Assembly: GCF_932526225.1 (NCBI RefSeq)
Contig: NC_064042.1
Location: 11,295,040 to 11,359,039, forward strand
DNA: 64,000 bases
Origin: Nematostella vectensis
Taxonomy: Eukaryota > Cnidaria > Anthozoa > Actiniaria > Edwardsiidae
Direction: 5' to 3'
Of the stretch, positions 35,543 to 54,500 are shown piece after piece; within the stretch, counting starts at the first letter, position 1, and each line of letters begins with the position of its first letter. A program made the position numbers and the translations under genes. Below the pieces are notes generated by a model. It was not told the origin of the DNA. It did no database searches and was given only the letters and a program-made list of their open reading frames with translations.

Positions 35543-37676
35543 ATGACTATCTATAATTTGTATATATTCGACCGAAATGGGACATGCCTCTTTTACGATG
35601 AGTGGAATCGAGTAAAAAACTCTGACATGTCAAGAGATGAGGTGAGCGAAGATGAAATCTCTTTAGACGATTACTGTCTAATTATCTGAAACTTGGAGCA
35701 ACTATAGGTACAGGGCCAATTGGACTGCGCACCTTGATTTCTATAGAACAGAGCAATAAATACAATGGAAAATAAGTTTGGATGTGGCCCTGAATTCTAT
35801 AGTTTTATAGCCTGAAACCTTAGGCCATGAAAATCAGTACGCTCTTTGCTGACGTGAGAAAAGAGGAATTCTCACCTTCATCTGCAGGCATCTCACGGAA
35901 AGAAAAAGCGTTTTTTTTTTCCGATGCAGGGTACAGACACAGGTATCCCGAATCTGAATAAAGGCCACTACAGAGTAGAGTCGCCTGCAGAGGAGGCTAA
36001 GGAATTCTATCCATTTGCTCTTGGTGGTGGTTAAAAGCGAAATATCAGTAGTTGACATGTTATGGTGATGATGATTTTATTGTAAAAACAATTGTGTTGG
36101 TAAATATGTGCTTGATAATAATCATGATGATGATTATGTGATGATAATAACAATCATATGGTGATGATGATAATAATATGATGATGATATTGATTTAAGG
36201 TTGGTGATGATGGAAGTAATGATGATAGTGATGATATTAGTGATGATGATGATGTTGATGATAATAGTATGGTGATGTTGATGATGTTGATAATATGATG
36301 ACCTGTGAGAAAATTGCTTATTATTTTAAAAACTAGGAATTCAAGCTGATGTATGGGATGTTATATTCCATCAAGTCTTTTGTCTCAAGAATATCACCAT
36401 CTGAATCGTATCCTTTCAAGTACTAGACATTAGTTCTAGTTCAGGCATGATTTGATTTTGGAAGGACTGCACAGGCGATATGTATCTAGATTTATGGGCA
36501 CTTTTTTTACATAAGGCAAATTTAAATATACCTTCAAGGACACCAAAGCAACCATATATTAGCAAAAGTTTGCAGGTTTACAGGAGCTCCTTCATCTTTA
36601 AAGATATGTCCTTGATCCCAGAGCAACCCGAAGAAATCCCTACCAATATAGGCAGATCCAGTCTAGTATTCTTACTCATAACTACTCTTTTTTCTCTAGA
36701 TCAGTTAGGATATGGAACCCGCTACCCTTTGAGGAAGTGGGTGCCCAATCTCTAGATTTTTTCAAATCTAGCGCCTTGCCAGCAATTCAATCCTTGCGGG
36801 TCCCTGGCTGTCTGCGACCTGTCGCCACCACCTAGACATTAGCGCAAGCAAGAATAGGTTAATTTATTCAAGTATTTAAATAGAAGTTTTGTATTCTTGT
36901 TTTCTTATTTAGTAGAACAGAATTGAATATGCCCCTTGACTGTTTCTAGTAAACAAGGATTTTTAAGTTACAAGACCAGCAAATACAAGCTTCATTTTTA
37001 TGAGACTCCAACAGGCTTGAAGCTGATAATGAACACAGATATACACGCAAACAATATTAGAGAGACTCTAAATGACATCTATAGTAAGGTAGGGCTATAT
37101 TCGACTTAACAGTACATGTGCCATCGCACCCAATAGCAGAGCTGACCAGGGCTTCCTTTTTACACAACCTCTATCCTTGTGAAACCTATAGTCAAACCCA
37201 TGTGTAGCTGAAACTTTTAAACTTTCTTCTCCTCACCCAGTGCTCAAATTTTTTTTTATAACATTAGCTTTTTTTCTATGGTGAACTCATTAAATTATCA
37301 GCCCTCTGACCTCCCTGAGCTCTAACATATCTACTGGTCTGAAAGGGAAAAGACAGTTTCCCAGATTATGGGTGCCCACTTAAAGTCTTGTTTTTGCATT
37401 CAAATGGAATTATTTGTATAAAACATTTTGTATTCTGCGTACCAAATGCTCCAAGCTTCACTCATTCACTCCAAAGAAAATGGTTAAAGAACAACTGTCT
37501 TAGTGTTAACAGGTTTGGCTTGGAGCCTCTTAGTAATACCATAACTCTTTTTCTGCCAGATATATGTTGAATATGTTGTGAAGAACCCCATGTGCAAGTT
37601 GGATGAGCCAATTCAAAGTGAACTATTTAGATCAAAGCTGGATGCATTCATCAGAGGCCTTGTCTGCTTCAATTAG
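35543..37676 (+). CDS. TRAPPC1: Trafficking protein particle complex subunit 1
   Basis: TRAPPC1 (yeast Bet5) is a longin-fold core subunit of the TRAPP tethering complexes, which activate Rab1 and related GTPases in ER-Golgi and later traffic. Exons 35543-35641, 36337-36407, 36950-37088 and 37560-37676 join in phase to 141 residues (human 145). The protein opens [20 protein letters not shown] and continues [20 protein letters not shown]. The third exon gives [19 protein letters not shown], and the last gives [20 protein letters not shown] and ELFRSKLD. These are the family's conserved blocks in order and at the right spacing. The ATG at 35543 matches the family's N-terminus exactly. The gene appears intact and complete. 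Confidence 0.95.
36061..36300. repeat. GAT/ATGATG-rich microsatellite region in TRAPPC1 intron 1
   Basis: The stretch is dominated by ATGATG, GATGAT and GATAAT words with interruptions, ending about 37 bases before exon 2. It is a degenerate trinucleotide array with no coding role. Confidence 0.85.
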
Positions 37677-39881
37677 TTATTTGAATAATAAACATCCTCA
37701 CAGAGCCCCAAGCATGTTTTTCAAGCATGTACACATGAAATACAAATGCATTGCCAGGATTTGCTGACAATAGACAACTTGCACTAAGAAATCATGCATA
37801 CCTGTCAACTCTCCCGCATTAGGTTGGAGTCTCAAGATCCCCTTCTCCCGCTCTTTCGCGTTGAGCACTAAATCTCCCGCTTTTTAGGGATTTTTATCTA
37901 ATTTATAGAAAGTCATCATTTTGCCTATGAGAATATTTGAAACAATAATTCCCTTGTGTAGCACAATTTATCTAACACCCTCATGAGATCTATAAGTGGA
38001 TTTGTTTGCGAAAGCTAAACGGCAAATGCCTGCAAGGTTAAACCCACCCCACCCCCCCCCCCCAAAAAAAAATGAATAAACCCCTCTCCCAAAATAATTC
38101 TCAAGCCTTGAGATCTTCGGAGATTGACAGGTATGAATCATGTGACATTTTGAGTGGCAAACTCACGCCAAAATAAACAAAATGGAAGCGGCTCCAGTGG
38201 GTTTATTTGAAATTTACTGTTTCCCAGAGTTTCAGAAACAGTAATTTAGAAAAAAAAAAAGGTACCTATCGTTTAAGTTACCAACTTCAGCATTGATAGT
38301 TTGACATCTACCCTAGTTGTATTTGTTGGGTGGAAGTAAGGAGTGCTTTTGTTAATCTTTGGGAAATGCCTCAGTCAAAAGGGCAACTATAGTTTTAATA
38401 ATTTTGCATTACATAATTAGTGATGGGGGACATAAAGGCAGGTGTGGCCACTAAATGAAATTATGTGATTCATAACAAATGCACAGGTTTTTTTAGAGGT
38501 TCATTTAACTTATGAAACAAACAACGGCTCTATCATGACAACCTTGACAGTCATAGATAGCCACTAGCTAATCTGAGGCAAAGAAACTCTTCAATGTGCA
38601 TAAGAACACTTACAGTGCAACCATTAATAAACTGTGTTCACCTAAAAACATGAAACGTTTTTTATCTTCAAATCAGTTGACTGGTTGAATATCTCACTAG
38701 TGAGTGGTCACTGGTCTTTTATCGACAAATCAGTTGACTGGTTGAATATCTCACTAGTGAGTGGTCAACAAACATTCCATACCCATTTTTGGTGCCCATA
38801 GTTTCACTGGTCTTGCTTTTATTTGCATAGTTATAAATATTTGGTGAACCATGTCATTCTGCCATGTTTATTGGCTAACATTATTGAACATTGTCCATAA
38901 TGGACATCATAGAGCAGAGTGCTCAGCTATAAACATGATATGGAAAACTGGGTCCAACGAGAGCCTTCCTCCCAATGTCCCCTCCCCTCACCCAAAAATG
39001 TAAGGATAATGGGCTTTTAGTACAGGGAGCTCAGGGTGCATTTAGGTTACCTTAGGATACCAAACAGCACTACAGACTGGAAATAAAAAGCGTAAAAACT
39101 CACACTGACAATGCAGAGACCACTGTGTATTTTATATAGTCACAAATTGATGTATAACAGAATAATCTCAAATCTTTACCTAAAAGACTGACTAGAATAA
39201 AAACAACACATTACAAATATTACACATGGACTATCCGTTCAAAAGACTTACTAATCCCCAACAAGCATCCCGAAGTATTTGGAAACTAAAATTATATTAT
39301 ATTACAAGGCTTAAATATTGGGTGGAGAGGAGATATAAATTAAATACAATTTTGGTTTATATTTCCAGCACCCAGATATTACATATGAATTCATGTTTAC
39401 ACTGACAAACTTCAGTACAAAATTAACACACAAAATGACATCCACTACTTTGGCCATTCTAAAATTCGGAAACAGGGTAAAAGTCAGTCATACTAAAAAG
39501 AATGCGGCTTCTACCGAGACGATTATTTCATTTGCTCTCGATGCATTCATACTAGTCCTGTCCAAAGTCCTGATGACAAACGTAATTCATTTTGACAGCA
39601 ATCAGAGAAAATCCATAAATACAACAGACCTTACTGGTTTTCCAGCAAAGACAGGAATCGTATGTATGCGAGAGAAGGGTTAATTTATACAGAACTGAAT
39701 GAAAATGTACAGTACTATGACTGCATGGCTAAAAATGACCCTACAATACTGATGCCCAAATCATCTAAGATAGAGAAATTTAACCTTGAGTTTTTGCAGT
39801 GTGTATCCTATTAAAGACAGTATTTACAGATCGCCTGTACAATATTGAGCTTTTGCTGCTTGGTCTCCCTCCATTCATGAA
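37677..39881. other. Intergenic region and 3' UTRs between TRAPPC1 and GSK3 (convergent genes)
   Basis: TRAPPC1 reads rightward and GSK3 leftward, so this holds both 3' ends. AATAAA occurs at about 37686, ten bases after the TRAPPC1 stop. The GSK3 3' UTR probably occupies much of 39100-39881. A 57-base tandem duplication lies at 38670-38767 and a C/A run near 38045. The plus-strand frame at 39393-39683 lies opposite the GSK3 3' UTR and shows no domain. Confidence 0.5.
38670..38767. repeat. Tandem duplication, 57-bp period
   Basis: AAATCAGTTGACTGGTTGAA followed by TATCTCACTAGTGAGTGGTCA occurs twice, 57 bases apart. Each copy contains the palindrome TCACTAGTGA. It is a recent local duplication with no other visible meaning. 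Confidence 0.9.
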
Positions 39882-47198
<7,317 letters not shown>

Positions 47199-48516
47199 AA
47201 TTCATTGGAGGCAGCTAGCAGATCTTTCCGATTTATCAACTCCGGTTACATCCTGGTCAAACGAGCTGTATTCATGATGATGGAGAGTTGCTTTCAAACC
47301 ACCTTACACCCAACCAACTCCGGAATCAGTTTATCGCAAAGCTGGCCACAAAATTGCACGGTTCGCGGTTCATTGAGGGACAGATCTCCCAAAACAGCCT
47401 TCCTTAACAATGACCAGTAACCAAGTTTGAAGGATTTGCAGTAGAGAGATCGTTAAACCGTAATAAAGCGAGCTGTCGAAGGCAAATGACACTTGAAAAT
47501 CACAATGGCGCTCGCTACCAGAGGCATGTGGCACCAGCGACCCCCAGCAAAGTTTGTCCAATTGTTAGCCAATAGCAACCATGACGAAACAGCCGAGACT
47601 TTGCCGACACCTCGCGACAACTTGCCGACGTAAGCCGAAGACCACCAGAGATTATCTTTAGGAAAAAATCTTGATCGTCGATTACCTTCACGGCATCGTC
47701 GGTGAGGACATTTAGTCGCCCGCGAACAGTACGTAAGCGGTCTTCATTGCCCTTGACTACGTAAAGATGGCGTCTTAGTTGGAAAAGCCCATTGTATTTC
47801 AAACCAATCAAAAACAGCATATTTTAAGCCACCAATATGCAAATGATCCAGGGGAAGCGGGTTTTTGGCCTTGAGGACAGAAAACGGCATCAATTTTGCT
47901 AAAATTCTCGAGAAAATCGACCTATAATGATGGCAATCGAATTCCCCCTCGATAAAAATATTACCCATTTAGCTAGGAATGGCTTCATTTTGCTGTCTTG
48001 TCGGAGTTTTCCAAGGAAATCTGAGGGTAACTGGTCGAAGTATTAGCTCTCATGAATGGAATCACGAGGTAAGTTCGTGTCGCGAATGATTATTAAACAT
48101 TCTACGATCTTTTCCGTCTTGGCATGTTTTGTTGGTTGTGTATCGCATCGCCATTAGAGGCTTCACCTGTTTTTATTGATTGTGGCTTTCAAATTGGTTT
48201 AAGTTAGTCGCTTACTATCATAATGCTATGGTTTCAGAAAACCTCTACGATAACTCTAAGCAACTTAAATATTTTGCAAGCTTCTACAATAATTAGTATG
48301 AATATTATGTTTTCGTATTTCGTTTGCTAAAATAATGGAGTCTGCCTGATTCAACCGAAAGCTATAAGTACTTACTTAATTTATACAAATATATACAATG
48401 ATATCGGCCTTTAATTCTAACTTCTAACTTCATTGCTTTTCTTTGCTTTTAAGATTACGCCGTTTCTTCTCAGGAATAACGTTCCTGTTAGCCGGTGCAA
48501 CGATCACGTAGTGATC
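47199..48516. other. GSK3 upstream region and spacer to the RAG1-like remnant
   Basis: The GSK3 5' UTR and promoter should lie from 47199 rightward; the DNA is GC-richer than the introns up to about 47800. The minus-strand frames here (for example 47515-47820) show no domain and are probably leader sequence read by chance. At 47987 on the plus strand an ATG-led 30-codon stretch ends at a GTAAGT donor (48070), but no convincing downstream exon exists. Confidence 0.4.
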
Positions 48517-50503
48517 TTAGATGATGGCTTTAAGGCGATTTGTAGCCGGCTTTGTTTGGCTGTGCGTACGGTGCAGGGCCTGAAGCTCATGGTGGATTGA
48601 TTCGCCTCCCTGCTCCCCGAAAAAGCCCAAAGGGAATCTCCAGCGCCTGATGAATTCCACGACGTGGTGCTCCAGCATGTTGAACTTGGAAGGGAAAGAC
48701 TCATCAGGAACTGTTTCGCGGTAGTAACCACATAGTAGTTTGATATCTTGCTCTGTTGGCGAAAAATAAGTCAAAATAGGTTTGAATATTCAGGTTGTAG
48801 AATGGCACTATTTCAATTCGTATTTACCCAGAATTGATAACTGTTCTTGGGACATCGGGGTCGCAGAATTGTACTTGAAGTGGCAAACACTGAATAAGCT
48901 GAACAACTGTTGGAATTTTGCCTTGACAGTTCTTGCCTGGCCAAGTAGTTCTGGACACTCAGTCTGGCAGACCTCAATGACTCTGTGGCAAACCGCTTCG
49001 ATATTCTTGGGCTTTGTGAACAAAATGTGGACAAAATCCAGTAACTAAACCACCTGTCGTAGCGAAACAAATACTTTAAGATATGTTGCTATTTCAACCA
49101 ATTATTTCGTTTCTAACAAAGGATTAATTTAGATTTTTATAAATAAAAACCTACAGCCTAAGCTTTCCAAGGGCAAACCAAGGTAGGCGGAGGTCAGCTT
49201 TCATGGCCAAGGCCTCTCCCTCTGGATTCTGCAAGATGAGTTCCTTGCCAAGGGCTTTCTTTAGAACTGCCTCGCGCTCCTTCTTCTCCTTTTGTCGCAG
49301 GTGATGGATAACCAGGGTGTCCATCTCCCCACCCGCGCTTAGCCTCCCACCGACCTTCTGTAAATGAGAGACCCTTCTTCTCAAATGCCGGACAGAAACC
49401 TCGTCATTTGGCTTTTGGGAATTTGGCGTGTGTTTTAACACCAATGACTGTGGATCAAAAACAGTAATTAGCTTATTTTGACAAGAAGAAATGGTCAAAT
49501 TGAATGTTTTTTTTTCGGGGGGGGGGGGGGTATTTACCTTTCCGTGGCATGGTAGTGAGACGGTTTTGTCAGCTGAGCGCTTTGAAAGTTCTCGCACCAC
49601 TGCAGTCCCCAGTTCGGCAACCTCCCTATTCATTTTCCCATCTCTCGGGTCTTTTAGGGCCTCGCTGATTGTCTGGGATGGCTGCTGTTGGGCGACGTTT
49701 GGGGGGGGGGGGGGGGGGGGGGGGCGCTGCCTTCGCTTGGTCGACATTCATGTTCCCCACAATGCTGATATTGTACTTCCTTACATCATCCTTTGCACTT
49801 GTATATTTGACTTTCTATCAGACCAAGTAGCGTACGGTTGAACTTTTTTATGTCGTCCCCGGAACTGAGGATTGTTTTACACACCGGGCATGAAGAGTTA
49901 ACGGCAAGGGCTTGTGTAAGGCACGCGCCACAAGCATTATGCGTAAAGATTGTCTCGACCGGTTTGTCCAATAGCTCGCTGCAAATTGGACAATAGAAGT
50001 CGTCTTTTCGGACTTCGTTCAACTCGAACCGTTCTGAAAAATTATCAATCCGTCGACTTGCAATCTCTTTTGTCACATCGGCTATTTGATCTTGTAACGC
50101 CGCAACAGAGTCTACAAAGGAGATCCGTCGCTGCGCTTTTCTTGTGTTTCCACCACCTCGCTTTGACTTTTTTGGTCTTCCTCCTTTTCTTGCAAACTCT
50201 TCTTTTTCGCAAGTACTGCAAGTGTCAGTGTGTTTTTCCCAAAAAAACGACCTCGCGAGTGTTGATGCGATACGACCGAAAACACTCACGACAGAACTTC
50301 GATGGGTGAATCGTCTGATCGTCCTTTTCAATACTCAAATTGTAGGTTTCAGCAAGAAATACTACGTGGTCCTTGCAATTATAACTAGTTTCGAACCGGT
50401 CTTTGTATTTCTTGAGGCGATTTCCACAAACTCTGCAATTTTTTTCAAGATTTTGTAGGTGAATACTGTTAATGCGTTCACCTTCCGAGGTCGCGCCGGC
50501 CAT
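48517..50503 (-). pseudogene. RAG1 N-terminus-like / N-RAG-TP-type transposase remnant
   Basis: From ATG at 50503 the minus strand reads like the N-terminal region of vertebrate RAG1: LEKNCRVCGNRLKKYKDRF, HPSKFCRECFRSY, (after a frameshift) WEKHTDTCSTCEKEEF, a basic linker, and a RING-type stretch CPICSELLDKPVE...HNACGAC...CPVC. It then meets an in-frame TGA (49786-49788), a proline tract from a 24-base homopolymer (49701-49724), a Lys/Glu-rich part (about 49151-49447), and two spliced tail exons (49044-48828, 48752-48517). The tail contains AKFQQLFSLFSVCHFKYNSA and RRWRFPLGFFGEQGGESIHH, typical of transposase-like proteins of cnidarians and molluscs. The catalytic RNase-H-like middle is not seen. 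RAG1-NTD fused to a non-RAG1 transposase is known as N-RAG-TP. Breaks: a 7-T run shifts the frame at 50241-50247, Phe replaces the third RING Cys, plus the TGA. It is most likely decayed, and a short expressed RING protein is less likely. Confidence 0.75.
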
Positions 50504-51091
50504 GAACTCCAAATATTAAGTAAGTTCAGAAATCAGTCAAAAAGCATTCGCGATACCGTATGAGTGTAGAAATGAGAACTGTAAAGGGGGGAGATTGCAT
50601 TGAATGCAGTGGTTGCGATATAAAAACTCAGGCAAGATCATAGTCTGAACATGAAGTCATTTATTTTGCGCAATTTGTTTCCGCCATTAATTGCCTTAGC
50701 ACTGTAAAGTAAACTCTTCTTATTGTTACAGTATTCATGGCACTGCCGCTTATAGCACCTTATCTGTGAGGTAATTTCCTAAATATTCTAAAAATGCTCA
50801 TTGCGCACACTTGTCTTTCAACACTAGCTGGTACGCATCACGTTTTTTACTTCCAAGTATCGAGGAAGCGTGCGCCCAGCGCCGCGCGTTAGTCATTAAC
50901 AGAGTTAATAACCACGACTTCCGGTCTGTTATTAAAAGCGCGGTCGCTCAGCTAAATGTCCTCTTAGCGGTTGTTTGAAATAGCCGTGCCTTATTTCCTG
51001 ATGAGTAAAACTATTTGTGATTCCTCAAATACCTGTTGCATTTTTACAGATATTTACATAGTTTTTTTACAGGTCGCAAAACGGACACCAA
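50504..51091. other. Spacer upstream of MRE11
   Basis: No gene is supported here. It includes a GC-richer patch around 50860-50960 (CAGCGCCGCGCG, then a TAACAGAGTTAATAACC near-palindrome) that could be promoter DNA for either flank. The rest is AT-rich. Confidence 0.4.
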
Positions 51092-51537
51092 AGGGATCCG
51101 AGCCCTATCAAAACTTCTTCTGTAAAGCTCATCAATTTTTTTTCCAGAATAAAACATGAAAAAAAATGCTATAAGAGATGTAGTTGTGATTTGATAAAAA
51201 GGGGGATGGGGGGGGGTCAAAGTCTATGATCTACACAGCCACCCCGTGAGTTGTTTGTGGTGTCTGTTTTCACTACATCAGCTAGCTGAGCCCTAAGTCA
51301 CTATGTACAGCAGGGATCCGAGCCCTATCAAAACTTCTTCTGTAAAGCTCATCAATTTTTTTCCAGAATAAAACATGAAAAAAAAAAATGCCGTAAGAGA
51401 TGTAGTTGTGATTTGATAACAAGGGGGGGGGGGGGGGGGGGGGCGGTCAATGATCTACACAGCCACCCCGTGAATTGTTTGTGGTGTCTGTTTTCACTAC
51501 ATCAGCTAGCTGAGCCCTAAGTCACTATGTACAGCAG
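51092..51537. repeat. Tandem duplication, 220-bp period, directly upstream of MRE11
   Basis: AGGGATCCGAGCCCTATCAA through AAGTCACTATGTACAGCAG occurs twice in a row, nearly identical apart from the lengths of A and G runs (the second copy has an approximately 20-base G run at 51424-51443). The second copy ends about 22 bases before the MRE11 start codon. The MRE11 5' leader or promoter has therefore been duplicated, or displaced by the duplication. Confidence 0.9.
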
Positions 51538-51554
51538 TAAAGCGCGGGAAAATT

Positions 51555-51569
51555 CAAGATGGCGGATGG
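51555..51569 (+). promoter_or_regulatory. CAAGATGGCGG start-codon element (YY1-like site) of MRE11
   Basis: CAAGATGGCGGATGG spans the MRE11 start codon and matches the AAGATGGCGG word known from YY1 sites at TATA-less housekeeping promoters. It also gives a purine at -3 for translation initiation. The motif is visible. YY1 use here is inference. Confidence 0.4.
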
Positions 51570-54500
51570 GTAAGCATTTCTGTACATTTTTCTATATATT
51601 CTACATTTATTTGGTTGTCTCATTTTGCTTTGATCGCAGGGACGGAGAAGTCTCTGGTAATACTCTCTCCATACTTATCGGTAGGTCAGTTTTCTGTTTA
51701 TTTGCATGTAAAATGAATGCATGTATAAAATTTGTTTCTTCGGCTCGTTTTGTTCGCATCACTGAAATAACATTACACCTAAACATCTCAGTTAAGAATA
51801 ATCTGCTAGACCAAAGTTTGTCCCGTGTTTTTGATCAGAGGCGAACCCATTTTTCATGGGGTATAGAAAGTTTGTAGGCGGAGGGGGATGCTGAAATGGA
51901 GATGGGGAAGCTAATAGTGGAACTTCCATTTATTCCACAGCAACTGATGTGCATCTTGGATATGCTGAGAAAGATCAAGTTAGAGGGAACGATTCCTTTG
52001 TGACGTTTGAAGAGACTCTGCAAATCGCAAAGAAGAGAAATGTAAGGATGTAAGAATCAACAATTTGATACAACAAATGGGTCATATAGAAGCTATCAGA
52101 TTTCACTACATTGGATTGGTACGTCACAGACGAAGAACAAAAATACAAGAGAACAATGAGATAATCGAGTCAATCCTGTTAGGCCTTACGAGCTAGATTC
52201 TACACTTCTTCAAAAATATCTTAAAGCTAAAAAATCTTAAAAGTATTTGAATACCCAAACATCATATAATCACCTCAGGGCTTGATTTTAACATTTTTGC
52301 TAAATTACCCAAAGTTCGAATGGAAATAGTATATCACAACGAAGCTTAAAATGAACTTTTTTTATATTCTCTTTGCTGACAGTACTTTAGGGAGCATCGC
52401 AATTTCTGAGGTCTTTACTTCCAATTCTAAGTTAGCATGTACAGAACCATCTAAACTTTAGATATTGGCATGATAAGGGAGGGCATGTGGAGGGGTTTGT
52501 GACATATTTTCATTGGTCTCAGATTGATAATTGGGATTGTAAGGTTGTATTTTTCATTGTGTAGTTCCAGAAAATATCCATACCCAACCTGGAATTTCCA
52601 CCCTCCTTGAAAAAAATAAATACAGTAACTGTTAAGGAAAAAAAACATTTCCCCCCCCTCCCCTCTGGAAATTCCTGGGCGTTTGAGCCCCCACCCTCCT
52701 GGAATTTTCAATCCCCTCAATGGGGGGGGGGGGGGGTATGGATATTTTCTGAAACTACACATTATAAGAAACCGGATTCATGCAGAATAGAGGTCCTTAA
52801 AAAAACGACTAAAAAGAAATGCCCGCCGAAGGTTTTTTTCTAAGTAAAAAAAAAACACACAACCTAATTACGCCTAGATTTGACTCCATTTAGTTAAAAA
52901 CATAAAACCCGCGTCATCAAGGATCATGTTATAATAAAAATACTTTGGTTTAATATGTGTTCTAGTCATTAATGTCTTCTATGATGGGATAGCCTAACAA
53001 AACAACGTCTGGGATAAATTATATCCAAACATGTTATTGATGTCAATATACTGAGTTCACTATGATTCCTATGGTGCAACATAATTCTGGTTTATATCCT
53101 GCAGGTTGATTTCATTTTACTTGGAGGAGATCTCTACCATGAGAATAAACCATCTCGCAGGACTCTACATGCCTCCATGGCTCTATTCAGGAAATTCTGC
53201 ATGGGGGACCGTGTATGCGAAGTGGAGTTTCTCAGTGACCAGTCAATCAACTTTGCTAATAATAGGTAAAGTGTGGCATGTAGTGCTGAGGACATAAGGT
53301 GTCCTACTTGAGGAGTTGCAATTGTCAAGGCTCTATTTTGAATTTTGATCTGTGGTTCTTTATTTCTATATTGTACTTAACAAAGGTGTACACCATCCCC
53401 TTTCATTTTGAGGCTAGGCTATTCTTTGCGGATGGTTTGTCTATCAATATGCTTGATCATTTTTACTTAGGCATCTTGCCCTAGCTTGCAGTGGTACTTA
53501 ATTCTGTTTCATTTGGCATGGTTCTTACAAACCCCTATACCCCCTGGTTTCAGTCTGTAATGCTGGTCTTTAATTTTGTTCCCCAAGTGAAGGTTTTGCC
53601 AGAAGTAGTCCAGGTTTTTATTCCATTATGCCTGCTGGACATAGGCACTTTGAATTGTATTATATTCTTTTAAACTCCAAGGAATATTTGTTGTCCCAAA
53701 CTGTTGCTCCCACTGTACTTTTGGGTTCTAGTACATCCCTCCAGCAGACATAGTGTAATTGTAATATGTTTATGTTATTTTTGTGTGTCTTGACTGAATA
53801 ACCTCATAACATCAAGTTTTTTTTTCTACATGTAATATTACAGATTTCCCTGGGTCAATTATGAGGACCCAAACCTGAACGTTTCCATTCCTGTATTCTC
53901 AATACATGGTAACCATGACGATCCAGCAGGGGTAGGTGTAAATATTAACATAATAAAAAGATAGATTATACTGTGTCTAAGAGAGAGACTTTCTTAGGCC
54001 ATATACCTCTATCAAACTTATACTTAAATTTTTAACACAATGTCCTACAAATTTCAACTGACTATAGTGCAAACCCATTTTAATTAAATAATTTGAATTT
54101 ATTTTTAGAAGAAGTCAAAATTGCTAAACACTTTATATTTTTAAACTTTTTTAGAAGAAGTCAAAATTGCTAAACACTTTATATTTTTAAACTAAGTGTG
54201 GAGTGATTATTCAAGACTCATTTATTATTCAAGAAGAAGACTTCAAGAAGACTCTATTAGAGTTCACTGCACTAAAGCACATTTCATCAAACTGTGTGTG
54301 TTTCCAACTGAGCAATCAATTCTGTCCTTATTTGTCATGGTCAGACTAAATACCATGGTTCTTGCTTCTGTCTGCTAATGTTTGATTCAATGGCTACTAT
54401 AAATTCTCTAAAATTCCCAGGCGCCTAGCAAATATTTGCTCCTCTTACATTTACAGTATGATCTCTATTACATGTTAAAATCAACAGGAGGGTAATCTGT

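Noticed and set aside
47515-47820. 101-codon minus-strand frame upstream of GSK3
   Set aside because: It lies in the presumed GSK3 leader/promoter with no domain or conserved start. The GSK3 start at 47198 is fixed by the family N-terminus.
47987-48600. Possible two-exon plus-strand gene (ATG at 47987, donor at 48070, then frame 48453-48600)
   Set aside because: The second piece is mostly antisense to the conserved tail of the RAG1-like remnant and the join has no family support.
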